Shown in pieces: positions 35,785-45,490 of a DNA stretch of 64,000 nucleotides (position 1 is the stretch's first letter; each line of letters starts with the position of its first letter). The DNA comes from Ravibacter sp964559125 (GTDB lineage Bacteria > Bacteroidota > Bacteroidia > Cytophagales > Spirosomataceae): contig CAZLGW010000023.1 of NCBI GenBank assembly GCA_964559125.1, positions 19,320-83,319 on the forward strand, in the 5' to 3' direction. The notes below the pieces were generated by a model. The model did not search any database, was not told where the DNA came from, and worked only from the letters and a program-made list of their open reading frames with translations. A program made the position numbers and the translations under genes.

Positions 35785-36257
35785 ATATAGGGAGATTATG
35801 CTGCCCTTATTATTGCCGACAATATTCTGACTGCCAACTATTTTATTGATATCAGCTTTGCGGACTTGGCCAACACCGGGACCTCTGGATGGCCTGTTTG
35901 ACGGGGTAATTGCGCCCATACGGCAAAGAGTTAAATATCAATATATTGATTTTCAATTAGTTGTGTAAAAACTCCCTCAAAATTCATCTTCACCGATTTC
36001 AAAAATAGAACGAAAAAAAATCACGAAAAGACCAGGCGGGGAAAAGGAGTTTTCGAGGTTTCCTTATAAGAATCCTAACCAGTGGGAAGGAGCAAATAAA
36101 AATACCTGTACCCGGATGAGAAAACAAATTCAGAAATAGCGGGGGGGGAATTGTTACGCTTTTTGTTACGCCCGTTTTTAGGCAATACGGCTCGTTTGTG
36201 CCTTATTTTGGCGATGTGACTATTGCCATATCTTAACCTATACCTGTTCAACTCGTA
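35785..36257. other. 473-base intergenic region without a gene
   Basis: No convincing coding frame is seen. It is AT-rich with a run of eight G at 36141-36148, about 110 bases before the start of the beta-helix surface-protein gene. No clear -33/-7 pair or terminator was found. Confidence 0.5.
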
Positions 36258-39200
36258 ATGAAAAGAATCCCTATATTTCTTCTATGTTTTTTGCTTATAT
36301 GCTTTTTAAGCAACGCCCAAAACAATATAATATATGTGGACTACACTGCAGCCGGAGCCAACAACGGCTCAAGCTGGGAGAATGCCTACACGTCCCTGGC
36401 GGAAGCCATCGTATCGGCGCATGACGATACGGATATCGAAACTATATTCGTAGCCGAAGGAACCTATTATCCCGAATACATCCCCCCAACTGAATCCTCT
36501 ACCACCGACAGGGACAAAACCTTTTACTTCCTCCGCGACGGACTAGCCGTATTGGGCGGATACCCCAACGGCGGCGGAACCAGGGATGTTGCCGATCATC
36601 CCGTGATACTGAGCGGGGATATCGACGAAGATGGAACCGACGATGCCTATCATGTCGTCCTGATCGTAGGTACAGTTGGAGTCCCTTTGAACGAAACCCT
36701 GGTATTGGACGGGCTTACCTTCACGGCAGGGAGGAATGCATCGACCGACAGCCCTATTGACGTAAACGGATCTTCCGTAAGCAATCTTGGCGGCGCCGGC
36801 CTATGGGCCTCCTATTCTTCCCCTACTATTTCCAACTGTACTATTTCGGGAAATTTTGGGTTCAATGGTGTCGGCATATATAATTGGTATTCTTCGCCCG
36901 TTATTTCCAACTGCATCATTTCAGGGAATAGCTCAACGGGCGGCAACGGCGGCGGTATATACAATTACTATTCGGAGTCGGCAATCACCAACAGCGTCTT
37001 TTCGGGAAATACTTCAAACACCGGCGGCGGAATGTATAATCACAGTTCTTCTTTGCTGGTAATTGCCAATTGCACCTTTTCGGGAAATACTTCAGCCGCC
37101 GGCGCCGGAATGTATAATAATAGTTCTTCACCAACAATTACCAGTTGCACTTTTTCAGGAAATAACGCTAGCAGCAACGGTGGCGGAATGTTTAACTTCA
37201 CTTCTTCTTCTCCAAAAATTACCAACACCATTTTTTTGGGAAATCGCGCCGGCACCAACGGCGGCGGAATATATAATAGCAATCTTGACGGTCCTTCTTC
37301 TCCGAAAATTACCAACACCACCTTTTCGGGAAATCACGCAAACAACGCCGGCGGGGTAATGGCTAGTGTAAGTGGTTCTTCTTCGGTTGTTATAGCCAAC
37401 AGTATCATCTGGGGAAACAACAGCGGGCTAGCAGGCAACACACCTACGGTTACATACAGCATCGTACAGGGCGGGCATACAGGCACCGGAAACAAAAACG
37501 AAAACCCGCTGTTCGTAGCGCCATCGACTGCTTCTACTCCTTTTACCGATGGCGACTACCGCCTGCTGCCCGACTCCCCGGCCATTGATGCAGGTAATAA
37601 CGAATCCATCCCTGAAGGCATTGATACCGACCTGGACGGTAACCCCCGCATCTTTGGAAGTGCCGTGGATATGGGCACGTATGAATACGACCCGGTCCCC
37701 CCTGTCGCGTCCAATAAAATATATGTGGATCACACTGCAACCGGAGCCAACGACGGCTCAAGCTGGGAGAATGCCTACACATCCCTGGCGGAAGCCATCG
37801 TATCGGCGCATGGCGATACGGACATCGAAACTATATTTGTAGCCAAAGGAACCTATTATCCTGAATACACCCCCCCTACCATTACTACTCCTACCACCGA
37901 CAGGGACAACTCCTTTTACTTCCTCCGCGACGGACTTGCCGTATTGGGCGGATACCCCAACGGCGGCGGAACCAGGGATGTTGCCGATCATCCCGTGATA
38001 CTGAGCGGGGATATCGACGAAGATGGAACCGACGATGCCTATCATGTCGTCCTGATCGTAGGTACAGTTGGAGTCCCTTTGAACGAAACCCTGGTATTGG
38101 ACGGGCTTACCTTCACGGCAGGGAGGAATGCATCGACCGACAGCCCTATTGACGTAAACGGATCTTCCGTAAGCAATCTTGGCGGCGCCGGCCTATGGGC
38201 CTCCTATTCTTCCCCTACTATTTCCAACTGTACTATTTCGGGAAATTTTGGGTTCAATGGTGTCGGCATATATAATTGGTACTCTTCGCCCGTTATTTCC
38301 AACTGCATCATTTCAGGGAATAGCTCGTCTGGCAGCGGCGGCGGTATATACAATTACTTTTCGACGTCTGCTATCACCAACAGCGTCTTTTCGGGAAATA
38401 CTTCACCTAGCGGCGCCGGAATGTATAATAACAGTTCTTCTCCGGTAATTACCAACTGCACTTTTGCCGGAAATCGCGCAAATATCTTCTCCGGCGGCGG
38501 CGGCGGAATGTACAATGAATCTTCTTCTCCGGTTATCGCCAACAGTATCATCTGGGAAAACAGCAATGGGATAGAGGGCAGCGCTGCTACGGTTACATAC
38601 AGCATCGTACAGGGGCAAGACGTGTACCCGGGTACTGCAAACAAAAACGAAGACCCGCTGCTTGTAAGCATACCGTCCTATGCCGACGCTCCTTTTACCG
38701 GCGGCGACTACCGCCTTCAACCCGGCTCTCCGGCCATCAACACGGGCAACAACGACGCTATTCCTGAAGGTGCCACCACCGACCTCGCCGGGAACCCCCG
38801 TATCTTTGGAAGCACTGTGGATATGGGCGCTTATGAATACACCCTAATTCCTCCTGCCGTTACCAATAAAATATATGTCGACCACACTGCAACCACCGGA
38901 GCCAACAACGGCGCCGACTGGGTCCATGCCTACGTTTCTCTGGCGGATGCTATTTTATATGCGCATACCGATGCGAATGTCGATACGATATTGGTGGCCG
39001 AAGGGACTTATTACCCCAAACACATGCCCCCTATCACCTCCTTTCCCCTCCCCGCTACAACCGACAGGGACAAAACCTTCTGCTTCCTCCGCGATGGGCT
39101 TGCCGTCTTGGGCGGATACCCCAACGGCGGAGGAACACGGAACCACACAGCTCACCCGGTGGTACTGAGCGGAGATATAGGTGAAACTGGTGATAATACA

Positions 39201-41027
39201 GATAATGTATATCACGTAGTCTTAGCGATAGGTATCCCAGGCGACCAATTGGACAACAGCTTGGTTTTCGACGGGCTGACTTTCACTGCAGGGAATGCAG
39301 ATTTAATTAATAGTCCCATTTTCATCAATAACGCCTCAATAGTTAGACACTTTGGCGGCGGACTGGTTAATTATCGTTCTTCGCCCACTATTACGAACTG
39401 TACCTTTTCGGGAAATAGAGCAGTGAATGGCGGCGGGATCTATAATTACCTATCTTCTTCTCCGGTCATTACCAATAGTATTTTTTCAGGAAACAGGGCA
39501 ATAACGACCGGTGGTGGGATATATAATTGGGATAATTGTTCTCCCACCATTAGGAACTGTACCTTTTCAGGAAATAATTTTGGGGCAATAGCCAACACCC
39601 AGTCCCAGTCCCATATCAGCAACAGTATCATCTGGGGAAACGGGGGCGAGGTAGATGTTAATGATAATGTTACCTACAGCATTATAGAGGGAGGGCATCC
39701 GGGAGAAGGAAACTTAAATAGCCCACCGAATTTTATAGAAATGTTGCCCCGCACAGATGCGCCTTTTACGGGCGGCAACTACCGTCTTCAATTCTGTTCT
39801 CCGGCCATTGATGCCGGAAATAATACGGATATAGCGGGTATCACCACTGACCTGGACGGCAACCCCCGCATTATCGGAAGCACGGTGGACATGGGTGCCT
39901 ATGAAAAGCAAAGCGATAGCAATGATTTTGCTAACAATGTCGCTTTGAGCACCGGTAACGACAACAATCTCACATTCCCGCCTGCTGCCTGTGAGCAGGA
40001 CGGGTGGACGTTCTATGCAAGCCCCGATAACCCAGATAGCTTTTCTTTCGCCATTAAATGGGGTACAACCAACGATGCCGCAAAAGCCGCCGCAAAAATA
40101 TATCTCCACCTGGACGACGATCATACCATTGCTTCCAACGGTATCGACCAGGCGTTGATCACCATGAAGCGCTACTGGAATGTAGACCTGGACGGCCAGA
40201 CGCTTACTGACCCGGTATCGGTCCGCTTCTACTTCGACACTGACGATACAGAGGAAATGCTCACGCTGTTGAACGGATTAGGGGTAGGGGAAGCACTGGA
40301 ATTAAAATGGATAAAAACAATTGGCGCACTGTTTGATCCTGCTACACAGCTAAGCTATGATAATATCAATAACGGTGATTTTATCCTGCTTACCGGCACT
40401 TACGGTGCTGACAATGACGTTGACTACGTTCAGTTTGACAACCTGGATTCTTTCAGCGGGGGTACGGCTGCTATCGGTACGGCAAATACGCCCCTGCCCG
40501 TAACGCTTATCGGCTTCAGGGCGCAGCTGGATGCCGGAGAAAACCAGGCACTCGTCTCCTGGGCGGTAGCCGACGAGTCTCTGACGCAATATGAGGTAGA
40601 ACGCAGTACCGACGATGCCCGCAGCTTCAAGCCTGTCGGCACCCTGCCTGCAACCGGTAAATCAAATTACGCCTTCAGAGACCCTCTGCGGGCAGTTTCA
40701 GCAAACGGCAACAGGGTGTACTACCGGCTGAAAATGGTGGAATATGACGGAGGATTTAATTACAGCAAAATTGACTATGTCCGCCTGCCGGCACGCGGTC
40801 AGACGCCTTTCACTCTTTATCCCAACCCGGCAAGAGAACAGTTGACCCTACGAAACACAGATACGGCCCTTTGTGGCATGCCGGTGCAAGTCACCGATGC
40901 ATCGGGCCGGGTGATCGCGCAGGCTGAGCTTCAGGATGAAGTAGTCATAGATCTGTCGGGCTGGGCATCGGGCTTGTATTTTATAAAATTGCCCAACGGA
41001 CAGGTAGAGAAAGTGATAAAAGAATAG
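36258..41027 (+). CDS. T9SS-exported parallel beta-helix surface protein
   Basis: A 1589-residue secreted protein. It has a signal peptide (IPIFLLCFLLICFLSNA), then three large repeats of about 350-464 residues. Each begins IYVDHTATGANDGSSW-like, contains short beta-helix rungs of the type SSPTITNCTFSGN, and ends with a choice-of-anchor-Q-like block (DGDYRLLPDSPAIDAGNN ... GTYEY). A beta-sandwich-like region follows (about 1215-1400), then a fibronectin-like domain and a type A T9SS sorting domain (FTLYPNPAREQLTL ... GLYFIKLPNGQVEKVIK). It should be delivered to the surface or medium by the type IX system. Adhesion or polysaccharide binding is plausible; no catalytic residues are evident. Confidence 0.9.
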   Translation: MKRIPIFLLCFLLICFLSNAQNNIIYVDYTAAGANNGSSWENAYTSLAEAIVSAHDDTDIETIFVAEGTYYPEYIPPTESSTTDRDKTFYFLRDGLAVLGGYPNGGGTRDVADHPVILSGDIDEDGTDDAYHVVLIVGTVGVPLNETLVLDGLTFTAGRNASTDSPIDVNGSSVSNLGGAGLWASYSSPTISNCTISGNFGFNGVGIYNWYSSPVISNCIISGNSSTGGNGGGIYNYYSESAITNSVFSGNTSNTGGGMYNHSSSLLVIANCTFSGNTSAAGAGMYNNSSSPTITSCTFSGNNASSNGGGMFNFTSSSPKITNTIFLGNRAGTNGGGIYNSNLDGPSSPKITNTTFSGNHANNAGGVMASVSGSSSVVIANSIIWGNNSGLAGNTPTVTYSIVQGGHTGTGNKNENPLFVAPSTASTPFTDGDYRLLPDSPAIDAGNNESIPEGIDTDLDGNPRIFGSAVDMGTYEYDPVPPVASNKIYVDHTATGANDGSSWENAYTSLAEAIVSAHGDTDIETIFVAKGTYYPEYTPPTITTPTTDRDNSFYFLRDGLAVLGGYPNGGGTRDVADHPVILSGDIDEDGTDDAYHVVLIVGTVGVPLNETLVLDGLTFTAGRNASTDSPIDVNGSSVSNLGGAGLWASYSSPTISNCTISGNFGFNGVGIYNWYSSPVISNCIISGNSSSGSGGGIYNYFSTSAITNSVFSGNTSPSGAGMYNNSSSPVITNCTFAGNRANIFSGGGGGMYNESSSPVIANSIIWENSNGIEGSAATVTYSIVQGQDVYPGTANKNEDPLLVSIPSYADAPFTGGDYRLQPGSPAINTGNNDAIPEGATTDLAGNPRIFGSTVDMGAYEYTLIPPAVTNKIYVDHTATTGANNGADWVHAYVSLADAILYAHTDANVDTILVAEGTYYPKHMPPITSFPLPATTDRDKTFCFLRDGLAVLGGYPNGGGTRNHTAHPVVLSGDIGETGDNTDNVYHVVLAIGIPGDQLDNSLVFDGLTFTAGNADLINSPIFINNASIVRHFGGGLVNYRSSPTITNCTFSGNRAVNGGGIYNYLSSSPVITNSIFSGNRAITTGGGIYNWDNCSPTIRNCTFSGNNFGAIANTQSQSHISNSIIWGNGGEVDVNDNVTYSIIEGGHPGEGNLNSPPNFIEMLPRTDAPFTGGNYRLQFCSPAIDAGNNTDIAGITTDLDGNPRIIGSTVDMGAYEKQSDSNDFANNVALSTGNDNNLTFPPAACEQDGWTFYASPDNPDSFSFAIKWGTTNDAAKAAAKIYLHLDDDHTIASNGIDQALITMKRYWNVDLDGQTLTDPVSVRFYFDTDDTEEMLTLLNGLGVGEALELKWIKTIGALFDPATQLSYDNINNGDFILLTGTYGADNDVDYVQFDNLDSFSGGTAAIGTANTPLPVTLIGFRAQLDAGENQALVSWAVADESLTQYEVERSTDDARSFKPVGTLPATGKSNYAFRDPLRAVSANGNRVYYRLKMVEYDGGFNYSKIDYVRLPARGQTPFTLYPNPAREQLTLRNTDTALCGMPVQVTDASGRVIAQAELQDEVVIDLSGWASGLYFIKLPNGQVEKVIKE
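36324..39905 (+). repeat. three tandem intragenic repeats in the beta-helix gene
   Basis: Units start at about 36324, 37713 and 38865. Bases 36546-36934 and 37938-38326 (offset 1392) differ at one position only (T at 36890 versus C), while flanking sequence and the third unit are clearly diverged. This shows recent duplication or gene conversion between units 1 and 2. Confidence 0.85.
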
Positions 41028-41049
41028 CCAATCAAATGATCTCCACACC

Positions 41050-41084
41050 TAAAAACAAAAAGAGTTACACGAAAGTGTAACTCT
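41050..41084 (-). terminator. intrinsic terminator of tRNA-Ser
   Basis: Perfect 10-bp stem AGAGTTACAC / GTGTAACTCT with a 4-base loop. Read on the minus strand it is followed by TTTTGTTTTT, directly downstream of the tRNA. Read on the plus strand it lacks a T-run, so it is not a good terminator for the beta-helix gene. Confidence 0.88.
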
Positions 41085-41099
41085 CTGATTATCAACCTG

Positions 41100-41186
41100 T
41101 GGAGGAAGCGGGATTCGAACCCGCGGTACACTTGCGCGTACGGCAGTTTAGCAAACTGCTGGTTTCAGCCACTCACCCATCCCTCC
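41100..41186 (-). tRNA. tRNA-Ser (anticodon GCT)
   Basis: Read on the minus strand: acceptor GGAGGGA pairs with TTCCTCC, the D-arm contains GGTGAGTGGCTGAAACC, the anticodon stem GCAGT/ACTGC holds loop TTGCTAA (anticodon GCT, codons AGC/AGU), a long variable arm is present as in class II tRNAs, and the T-arm reads CGGGTTCGAATCCCG. No CCA is encoded. The discriminator base is taken as A at 41100, which is unusual for serine but follows from the acceptor pairing. Confidence 0.95.
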
Positions 41187-41316
41187 TCTGGAGTAAGAGT
41201 GCGCAAAGATAGGCCAGCAGACACGTCATTTACAAACATTCGCTGAAAAATCTTCGTATCCCGAAGCCATTCCCTAACTTTGAGCGTTGACTGGCAAGAG
41301 GCTTGAAGAAAACAAG

Positions 41317-42276
41317 ATGAACTGGACGCATCCCCCGGCGACAACCGAATATATCCTCATCGCGGCATTCCTGGCTGTGAATGTGCTGTTTATTTTCCGC
41401 ACTTTCCGCATCGCAAAGAAATTCGGTACCAGGCCGCGCTCCCTCTTTATCAAGTTTTTGCTGCGTAGCGTTGTTCTGGGACTGATGATCGTTGCCCTGA
41501 GTGGCCCCTATTTCGGGGAGATAGAACGCAAATTACTCGTATTGGGAAGAGATATCTACCTGGCGGTGGATGTGTCGAAATCAATGGATGCCACCGATGT
41601 GGCGCCCAGCAGGCTTGAAAAGGTAAAATATGAGCTCAACCTCCTGGTCCAGCAACTGGCCAATAACCGGATAGGCCTGATCGCTTTTTCTAATGATGCT
41701 TTTATACAATCACCTCTTACCTACGACAGCGAATCTCTGCAGTTCCTGATCCAGACGCTCGATACGAAGCTTCTGTCGGGGCAGGGGACCGATGTATGCT
41801 CGGCCCTGAAGCTGGCTTATGAAAAGATGAGCCGGAGCCGGGATATGAATACATCCAGAATTGTGATAGTGTTTACCGACGGCGAGAACGGGACCCAATG
41901 CAGGGACGACCTGATGTGGAAGCTGAAAATGGAAGACTTCCTGGTTTTTTATGTGGGAGTAGGGAGCCAGAACGGCAGCACGATCCCGACAGATGACGGG
42001 ATATTACAGACCGAAAAAGGAGAGGTGGTGGTCAGCCGTCTGAACGAGCCTGCCCTGATCAAGCTGGCTAACGAGACAGATTCGGAATATTTCAGGATAG
42101 GCGACGGCGGCGTCGATACCGAGGAGCTCATCAGGGCCGTCAACAATTCCCGGACCCATCGTATAGATACCCGGAGTATAGATGTCGCAAACAATAAATA
42201 TTATTATTTTTTGGGGATTGCCCTGCTTTTGCTCGCTTTGGATATCCTTATTACGTTCCGGACTTTCCGAGTTTAG
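41317..42276 (+). CDS. VWA-domain membrane protein, BatA/BatB-like
   Basis: A 319-residue protein with two N-terminal transmembrane segments (YILIAAFLAVNVLFIF and RSVVLGLMIVALSGPYF), a von Willebrand A domain (about 75-265) with an intact MIDAS (AVDVSKSMDATD; GQGTDVCSAL; FTDGENG), and a C-terminal transmembrane segment (YYFLGIALLLLALDILI). This layout matches the Bat proteins of Bacteroidota aerotolerance operons, but no moxR, DUF58 or batD gene is adjacent. The ATG at 41317 is preferred to a TTG at 41287. Confidence 0.85.
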   Translation: MNWTHPPATTEYILIAAFLAVNVLFIFRTFRIAKKFGTRPRSLFIKFLLRSVVLGLMIVALSGPYFGEIERKLLVLGRDIYLAVDVSKSMDATDVAPSRLEKVKYELNLLVQQLANNRIGLIAFSNDAFIQSPLTYDSESLQFLIQTLDTKLLSGQGTDVCSALKLAYEKMSRSRDMNTSRIVIVFTDGENGTQCRDDLMWKLKMEDFLVFYVGVGSQNGSTIPTDDGILQTEKGEVVVSRLNEPALIKLANETDSEYFRIGDGGVDTEELIRAVNNSRTHRIDTRSIDVANNKYYYFLGIALLLLALDILITFRTFRV

Positions 42277-42355
42277 GTCACATATTGTACATTTGTCATA
42301 AGGACGAGCAGCCGGTAGCGGAAAAAGGGCGTTGTATGTGAAATTTCAGGTAGCC

Positions 42356-43072
42356 ATGATCCATTTGTATTTGTGGGTAGTGTTGTGGATCTGGGATGTT
42401 ATTTCCCTGCCTTCCGCCACGTATATCCGGGAGACAAAGATAGCGGCGGAGGAGTCTTTCGGGAACGGGGATTACCTGAAAGCCGCCATACTTTACAAGC
42501 AGGTTGTGGATGCTTCCATTTTTTCGGATCCGGCCGGCCGCTTAAATATGGCACATGCCTATTTCCTGGCAGGAGAAATCGAGCAGGCCTATCAGAATTA
42601 CCTGGTGTTGAGCCGTGTAGACGACGTGAAGCTTGCAGCAAAAGCCAGGTCGCAAATGGCGATGATAGCGCTGGTAAGAGGCGATACGGCACAGGCGCTG
42701 GGCAGGTTGAGGGAAGCGATCCTGCTGGACTTCGACAACCGCGCGGTAGTGACGGATTTCGAGATATTACGTCATCGCTTTTCAGGAAAGGTGGAATTGG
42801 GACAGGAAGAGCAATCCAAAAGTACAGCTCAGGACTCCCTGACCAATCCGGTGGAAAATATTCCGGTTCCTGACGAAATGAACAATGCCGTGGTGGAACA
42901 GTCGGACCAGAGGGATCAGTTGTTGCAGAACCTGGATAAAATTAACATGAGTGAAGAGCAGGCCAGGTCCGTTTTGGATGCCATGAAAGTAAACGAAAGA
43001 CAGTATATTTATCAGCTTCGAAGGTTGAGCGTGCACGGGACGGCAAAATCCGGGAAGAAAGTGGAGTGGTAA
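42356..43072 (+). CDS. TPR-like exported or anchored protein
   Basis: A 238-residue protein with an N-terminal hydrophobic segment (IHLYLWVVLWIWDVISLP), then TPR-like helices (GDYLKAAILYKQVVDAS; GRLNMAHAYFLAGEIEQAYQ; AQALGRLREAILLDFDN), an acidic/polar linker, and a C-terminal helix (NMSEEQARSVLDAMKVNE) recalling the BatC/BatE end. With the preceding VWA gene it forms a Bat-like pair. The ATG at 42356 is chosen; TTG and GTG codons upstream would extend it by a few residues. Confidence 0.75.
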   Translation: MIHLYLWVVLWIWDVISLPSATYIRETKIAAEESFGNGDYLKAAILYKQVVDASIFSDPAGRLNMAHAYFLAGEIEQAYQNYLVLSRVDDVKLAAKARSQMAMIALVRGDTAQALGRLREAILLDFDNRAVVTDFEILRHRFSGKVELGQEEQSKSTAQDSLTNPVENIPVPDEMNNAVVEQSDQRDQLLQNLDKINMSEEQARSVLDAMKVNERQYIYQLRRLSVHGTAKSGKKVEW

Positions 43073-43126
43073 ATGCTATATACGACCATCTGTTTTTAAT
43101 AAATAAAATTAGCTTAAAGCACTTCA

Positions 43127-44059
43127 ATGGTTGCGTTAAAAGAAACCAATTTTCAATTTCCCGGTCAGACAGGGTTTTACAGGGGTAAGGTAAGAGATGT
43201 CTATTCGTTTGCGGATAAGCTTGTAATGGTAGCGTCCGACAGGATCTCGGCTTTTGATGTGGTGCTCCCGAGGGCCATCCCGTTTAAAGGGCAGGTGCTT
43301 AACCAGCTCGCAGCCCATTTCCTGGAAGCTACCCGCGACATTGTCCCTAACTGGCTTTTATCGGTCCCCGATCCCAATGTAAGCGTCGGGCGCCGCTGCG
43401 AGACTTTCCCGGTGGAAATGGTCGTGAGAGGATACCTGTCGGGGCATGCATGGCGCGAATACAAGGCCGGGAGGAGAATGATTTGCGGCGTAAGCCTGCC
43501 GGAAGGATTGAAAGAAAGCGATAGGCTCCCGCTCCCGATTATTACGCCTACGACCAAGGCCCATGAAGGGCATGACGAGGATATCTCGAGAGAAGAAATC
43601 ATCAGCAAGGGGCTGGTTGCTGAAGAAGAGTATGTGCAGCTTGAAAAGTATGCGCTGGCGCTCTTTCAGAAAGGTACGGAGATGGCCGCAGAGCAGGGAT
43701 TGATACTGGTAGATACGAAATACGAGTTCGGGAAATACGAGGGGGCTATTTACCTGATAGATGAAATCCATACACCCGATTCATCACGGTATTTTTACCT
43801 CGACACCTATGAAGCTAACCAGCAGGCGGGATTACCGCAGCGCCAGCTGTCGAAGGAATTCGTCAGAGAATGGCTGATAGCCAACGGGTTCCAGGGGAAA
43901 GAAGGGCAGGAAGTGCCGGTCATGGACGACGAACGCGTCGGCATGATTTCCGAACGATATATAGAATTGTACGAAAAGGTAACCGGAAAACCCTTCATAA
44001 AGGCCGGCCAGGAGGATATCCTGGGAAGAATATCGCGAAATATCATCACCATTTTATAA
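43127..44059 (+). CDS. purC: phosphoribosylaminoimidazole-succinocarboxamide synthase
   Basis: A 310-residue SAICAR synthase, which condenses CAIR and aspartate with ATP in purine synthesis. Family motifs are GKVRDVYSFADKLVMVASDR, ISAFDVVLPRAIPFKGQ, EMVVRGYLSGHAWREYKAG, ITPTTKAHEGHDEDIS and LVDTKYEFGKY. It is the long form common in Bacteroidota (about 300-315 residues). A STAS gene and rnz follow closely, probably on the same transcript. Confidence 0.96.
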   Translation: MVALKETNFQFPGQTGFYRGKVRDVYSFADKLVMVASDRISAFDVVLPRAIPFKGQVLNQLAAHFLEATRDIVPNWLLSVPDPNVSVGRRCETFPVEMVVRGYLSGHAWREYKAGRRMICGVSLPEGLKESDRLPLPIITPTTKAHEGHDEDISREEIISKGLVAEEEYVQLEKYALALFQKGTEMAAEQGLILVDTKYEFGKYEGAIYLIDEIHTPDSSRYFYLDTYEANQQAGLPQRQLSKEFVREWLIANGFQGKEGQEVPVMDDERVGMISERYIELYEKVTGKPFIKAGQEDILGRISRNIITIL

Positions 44060-44089
44060 ACAGGAATACCCTTAATCAATACTCCGGGA

Positions 44090-44497
44090 ATGGACTTCAC
44101 AATAGATAAAAAGGAGCAATACTCCCTGATTGAACTCAGGGAAACTTTTTTGGGGAATGAAATACCGGCTTCACTGGAGGAGGTCGCCAGAGCCGCCCTG
44201 AAAGCTAGCCACAACCTGATACTCCATCTTGAAAAGTGTACGGACTTCGACAGCACAGGAGCTATGGTCCTCAGGAAAGTAAACAGATTGTGTGCAAATG
44301 ACCTCGGTATTTTCATTGTCGTGACCAGGAACGAGGACCTGATTGAGAAACTCGACAATGCCAAGATCCAGGACCTGGAAATTTTCTATACCGTTGAAGA
44401 GGCGATCGATGCGGTATTTATGCACGACCTTGAAAATGAGTTCGGGGCCGGGGAAGACGGCTATGATCCGGAAGACTATGACAACGGCGAGGATTGA
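44090..44497 (+). CDS. STAS-domain protein
   Basis: A 135-residue protein with a STAS fold (about 1-105). The usual phosphorylatable Ser region reads LEKCTDFDSTGAMVLRKV, so the site is probably S or T in the DST segment. The acidic tail (GAGEDGYDPEDYDNGED) is not part of the fold. STAS proteins act as anti-sigma antagonists or scaffolds; no partner kinase is nearby. In Bacteroidota it commonly lies beside rnz, as here. Confidence 0.85.
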   Translation: MDFTIDKKEQYSLIELRETFLGNEIPASLEEVARAALKASHNLILHLEKCTDFDSTGAMVLRKVNRLCANDLGIFIVVTRNEDLIEKLDNAKIQDLEIFYTVEEAIDAVFMHDLENEFGAGEDGYDPEDYDNGED

Positions 44498-45462
44498 ATA
44501 CGGCCGGTAAACAGGATATTCATCAGGCTCACGATTCACCGGAAGTATTGTCTTTGCAGGTTACCATATTAGGTTCGGGTTCGGCGTTGCCCACACAGGG
44601 GCGCCATCCTTCCGCCCAACTGGTCTCTGCCGAATCTGCAGGGTACCTGGTCGATTGCGGGGAAGGGACTCAATATCTCCTCAGGGACCTCAGGCTGGGA
44701 ATCTCCAAAATAAGGGCTATATGTATCTCCCATTTACACGGAGACCATTACTACGGTATTTTTGGTCTCTTGGATACTATGGCCCTGACGGGTAGAAAAG
44801 CACCTTTGTATCTCATAGCTCCCGAAAGCCTGCGGAATATTTTGCTGGAGATCGGCAGGTCTACCCTGACCCCGCCTTCTTTCCCCCTACACTTTATCGC
44901 GACAAGTCTCACCGATACCGGGCTGAGCGTATATGCCGACGAACAGATCTCGATAGAAACGTTTCCCCTCGACCATGGGGTTCACTGTACCGGTTTCCTG
45001 TTTCGTACACCCCGCCCCGCCCGGAATATGAGAAAAGAAAAGCTGTTTGCCGGTTTTCCGTATGAAGCGATCCGCATGTTGAAGGAAGGGAAGGACGTTT
45101 ACGATGACAAAGGCAGACTTCTGTACCCGGTAAACGAATATACTACCGGGCCTGCACCGGGAAGAACTTATGCGTATTGTTCGGATACCGCCTACAGCCC
45201 GTCCCTGAGTGGCTACCTGAAAGGGGTGCACCTGCTTTACCATGAAGCGACTTTCGGATCGGAACTGGAGGACAAAGCAAGTGCCCGCGGGCATTCCACT
45301 GCCATGCAGGCGGCGCTTCTGGCGGCTGAGGCCGGAGCTGAGCGTTTGCTGATCGGGCATTTCTCATCGAGGTATCCGGACATTTCCCCCTTGCTGGAAG
45401 AGGCGCGGGGTGTATTTCCGGAGACATATTATGCCGAAGAAGGCACTACGTTCCGGGTTTGA
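44494..45462 (+). CDS. rnz: ribonuclease Z
   Basis: A 322-residue metallo-beta-lactamase-fold endonuclease that matures tRNA 3' ends. It has LGSGSALPTQGRHPSAQLV, the zinc motif SHLHGDHYYGIFGL, FPLDHGVHCTGF, CSDTAY, a HEATF segment and GHSTAMQAALLAA. The start is TTG overlapping the STAS stop. A second in-frame TTG at 44548 would begin at the family-typical LSLQVTILGSGSA, so the true start is uncertain. Confidence 0.93.
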   Translation: MNTAGKQDIHQAHDSPEVLSLQVTILGSGSALPTQGRHPSAQLVSAESAGYLVDCGEGTQYLLRDLRLGISKIRAICISHLHGDHYYGIFGLLDTMALTGRKAPLYLIAPESLRNILLEIGRSTLTPPSFPLHFIATSLTDTGLSVYADEQISIETFPLDHGVHCTGFLFRTPRPARNMRKEKLFAGFPYEAIRMLKEGKDVYDDKGRLLYPVNEYTTGPAPGRTYAYCSDTAYSPSLSGYLKGVHLLYHEATFGSELEDKASARGHSTAMQAALLAAEAGAERLLIGHFSSRYPDISPLLEEARGVFPETYYAEEGTTFRV

Positions 45463-45490
45463 TACAGGCGCTTTCTGAAGGCAGGAACTA

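Noticed and set aside
35644..35919. A 91-codon minus-strand frame at the end of the membrane-protein gene
   Set aside because: It overlaps the conserved C-terminal membrane segment of the plus-strand gene and has low-complexity, featureless sequence.
41100..41186. tRNA-Ser considered as an integration site of a mobile element
   Set aside because: No integrase gene or direct repeat of the tRNA 3' end was found on either side in the window.
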